Source: Symbiodinium natans (taxonomy: Eukaryota; Sar; Dinophyceae; Suessiales; Symbiodiniaceae). From it: DNA of 64,000 nt. The first letter of the stretch is position 1. Every line of letters starts with the position of its first letter. A program made the position numbers and the translations under genes. Shown here piece by piece: positions 63,590-64,000 of the stretch. A model generated the notes under the pieces. That model saw nothing but the letters and a program-made list of their open reading frames with translations, searched no databases and was not told the DNA's origin. Where the stretch lies: contig CAJNDS010001513.1 of NCBI GenBank assembly GCA_905221605.1, positions 1 to 64,000 of the forward strand. Reading direction: 5' to 3'.

Positions 63590-64000
63590 TGCTCAGGATG
63601 GTCAGAACATGTTAGAATCTCTTTTTGCCTCTCTCTCTTCTGTAGCAGCTAATGTAAGACTAGTGGAAATAAGCAAAAGCAATAGCAACCAATAAGTACC
63701 AATAACAACGAGTGTGATTGTGAGGATCATGCTGGCGACATAAAGGTCAGCTCCAGGTATCACCATCACAATAGCACCATAATGATGATAAGCCTGAACC
63801 CTGAACCCTGAACCCTATAAACCGTCATGGGATGCAGCACGACCTGCCACCCCGCGCTAGTTCTACGCCGGGGGTGAGGCGCAGTGGCTTTTGTATCATC
63901 GCCCGCAAAGCAGACTCTCCACATTCGCGAAGCAACCCAACTCACCCGGCACTATACCTGAATTCACAGACTTCCTGGGAGCGAGATGTTTGACCTTGTC
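63590..64000. other. nothing recognised
   Basis: Unique sequence with short CCCTGAA runs at 63792-63815. A minus frame at the right edge is open but too short to call. Confidence 0.5.

Overview
The window looks like nuclear DNA of a core dinoflagellate (Suessiales/Symbiodiniaceae-like is my guess; the species cannot be read from the sequence). Four things point there. Introns use GA-AG and GC-AG borders as well as GT-AG, and this can be checked by reading conserved proteins across them. Introns are built from short elements with terminal inverted repeats and target duplications (introners). Every gene I can recognise lies on the minus strand. Plant/alveolate-type telomeric repeats, (TTTAGGG)n, are scattered through the whole 64 kb in both orientations. 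I saw no tRNA, rRNA, CRISPR or bacterial operon structure.

Layout, left to right, all genes on the minus strand. 0.6-2.8 kb: DUF1826-CobW GTPase fusion, 3 exons. 7.7-9.2 kb: multi-pass membrane protein, 4 exons. 9.3-9.7 kb: end of another small gene, only 90 bp from the next start. 13-19.7 kb: scattered exons of unrecognised genes around a 575-bp (CA)n tract. 20.1-41.3 kb: exons that read in order as one voltage-gated/cyclic-nucleotide-gated type cation channel (S1-S6, C-linker, CNBD, then at least three glutaminase-tail-like ankyrin modules). Its short exons are separated by introns full of telomeric repeats and introners. 41.4-42 kb: exons of another membrane protein. 45.6-47.6 kb: TIR-like domain plus multi-pass membrane protein, 3 exons. 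53.4-56.3 kb: exons of an unrecognised gene. 59.3-60.7 kb: Mei2-like RNA-binding protein. 61-63.5 kb: exons of unrecognised genes.

The most interesting signal is the intron machinery. In CobW, the 7.7-kb membrane protein, the TIR protein, Mei2 and the channel, introns are flanked by short direct repeats. One copy of the duplicated target supplies the 5' splice dinucleotide (GA, GC or GT) and the element supplies the 3' AG, so excision restores the original codon(s). At least eight sequence families of such elements are present. Several carry a (TTTAGGG)n array in their interior while related copies do not, and in two cases the array sits between duplicated halves of the element. This suggests that telomeric repeats are seeded at breaks inside introners.

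Limits: exon edges were read by eye. Low-confidence exon calls are marked as such, and the stretches between them are mostly telomeric repeats, microsatellites and unannotatable intron or intergenic DNA.
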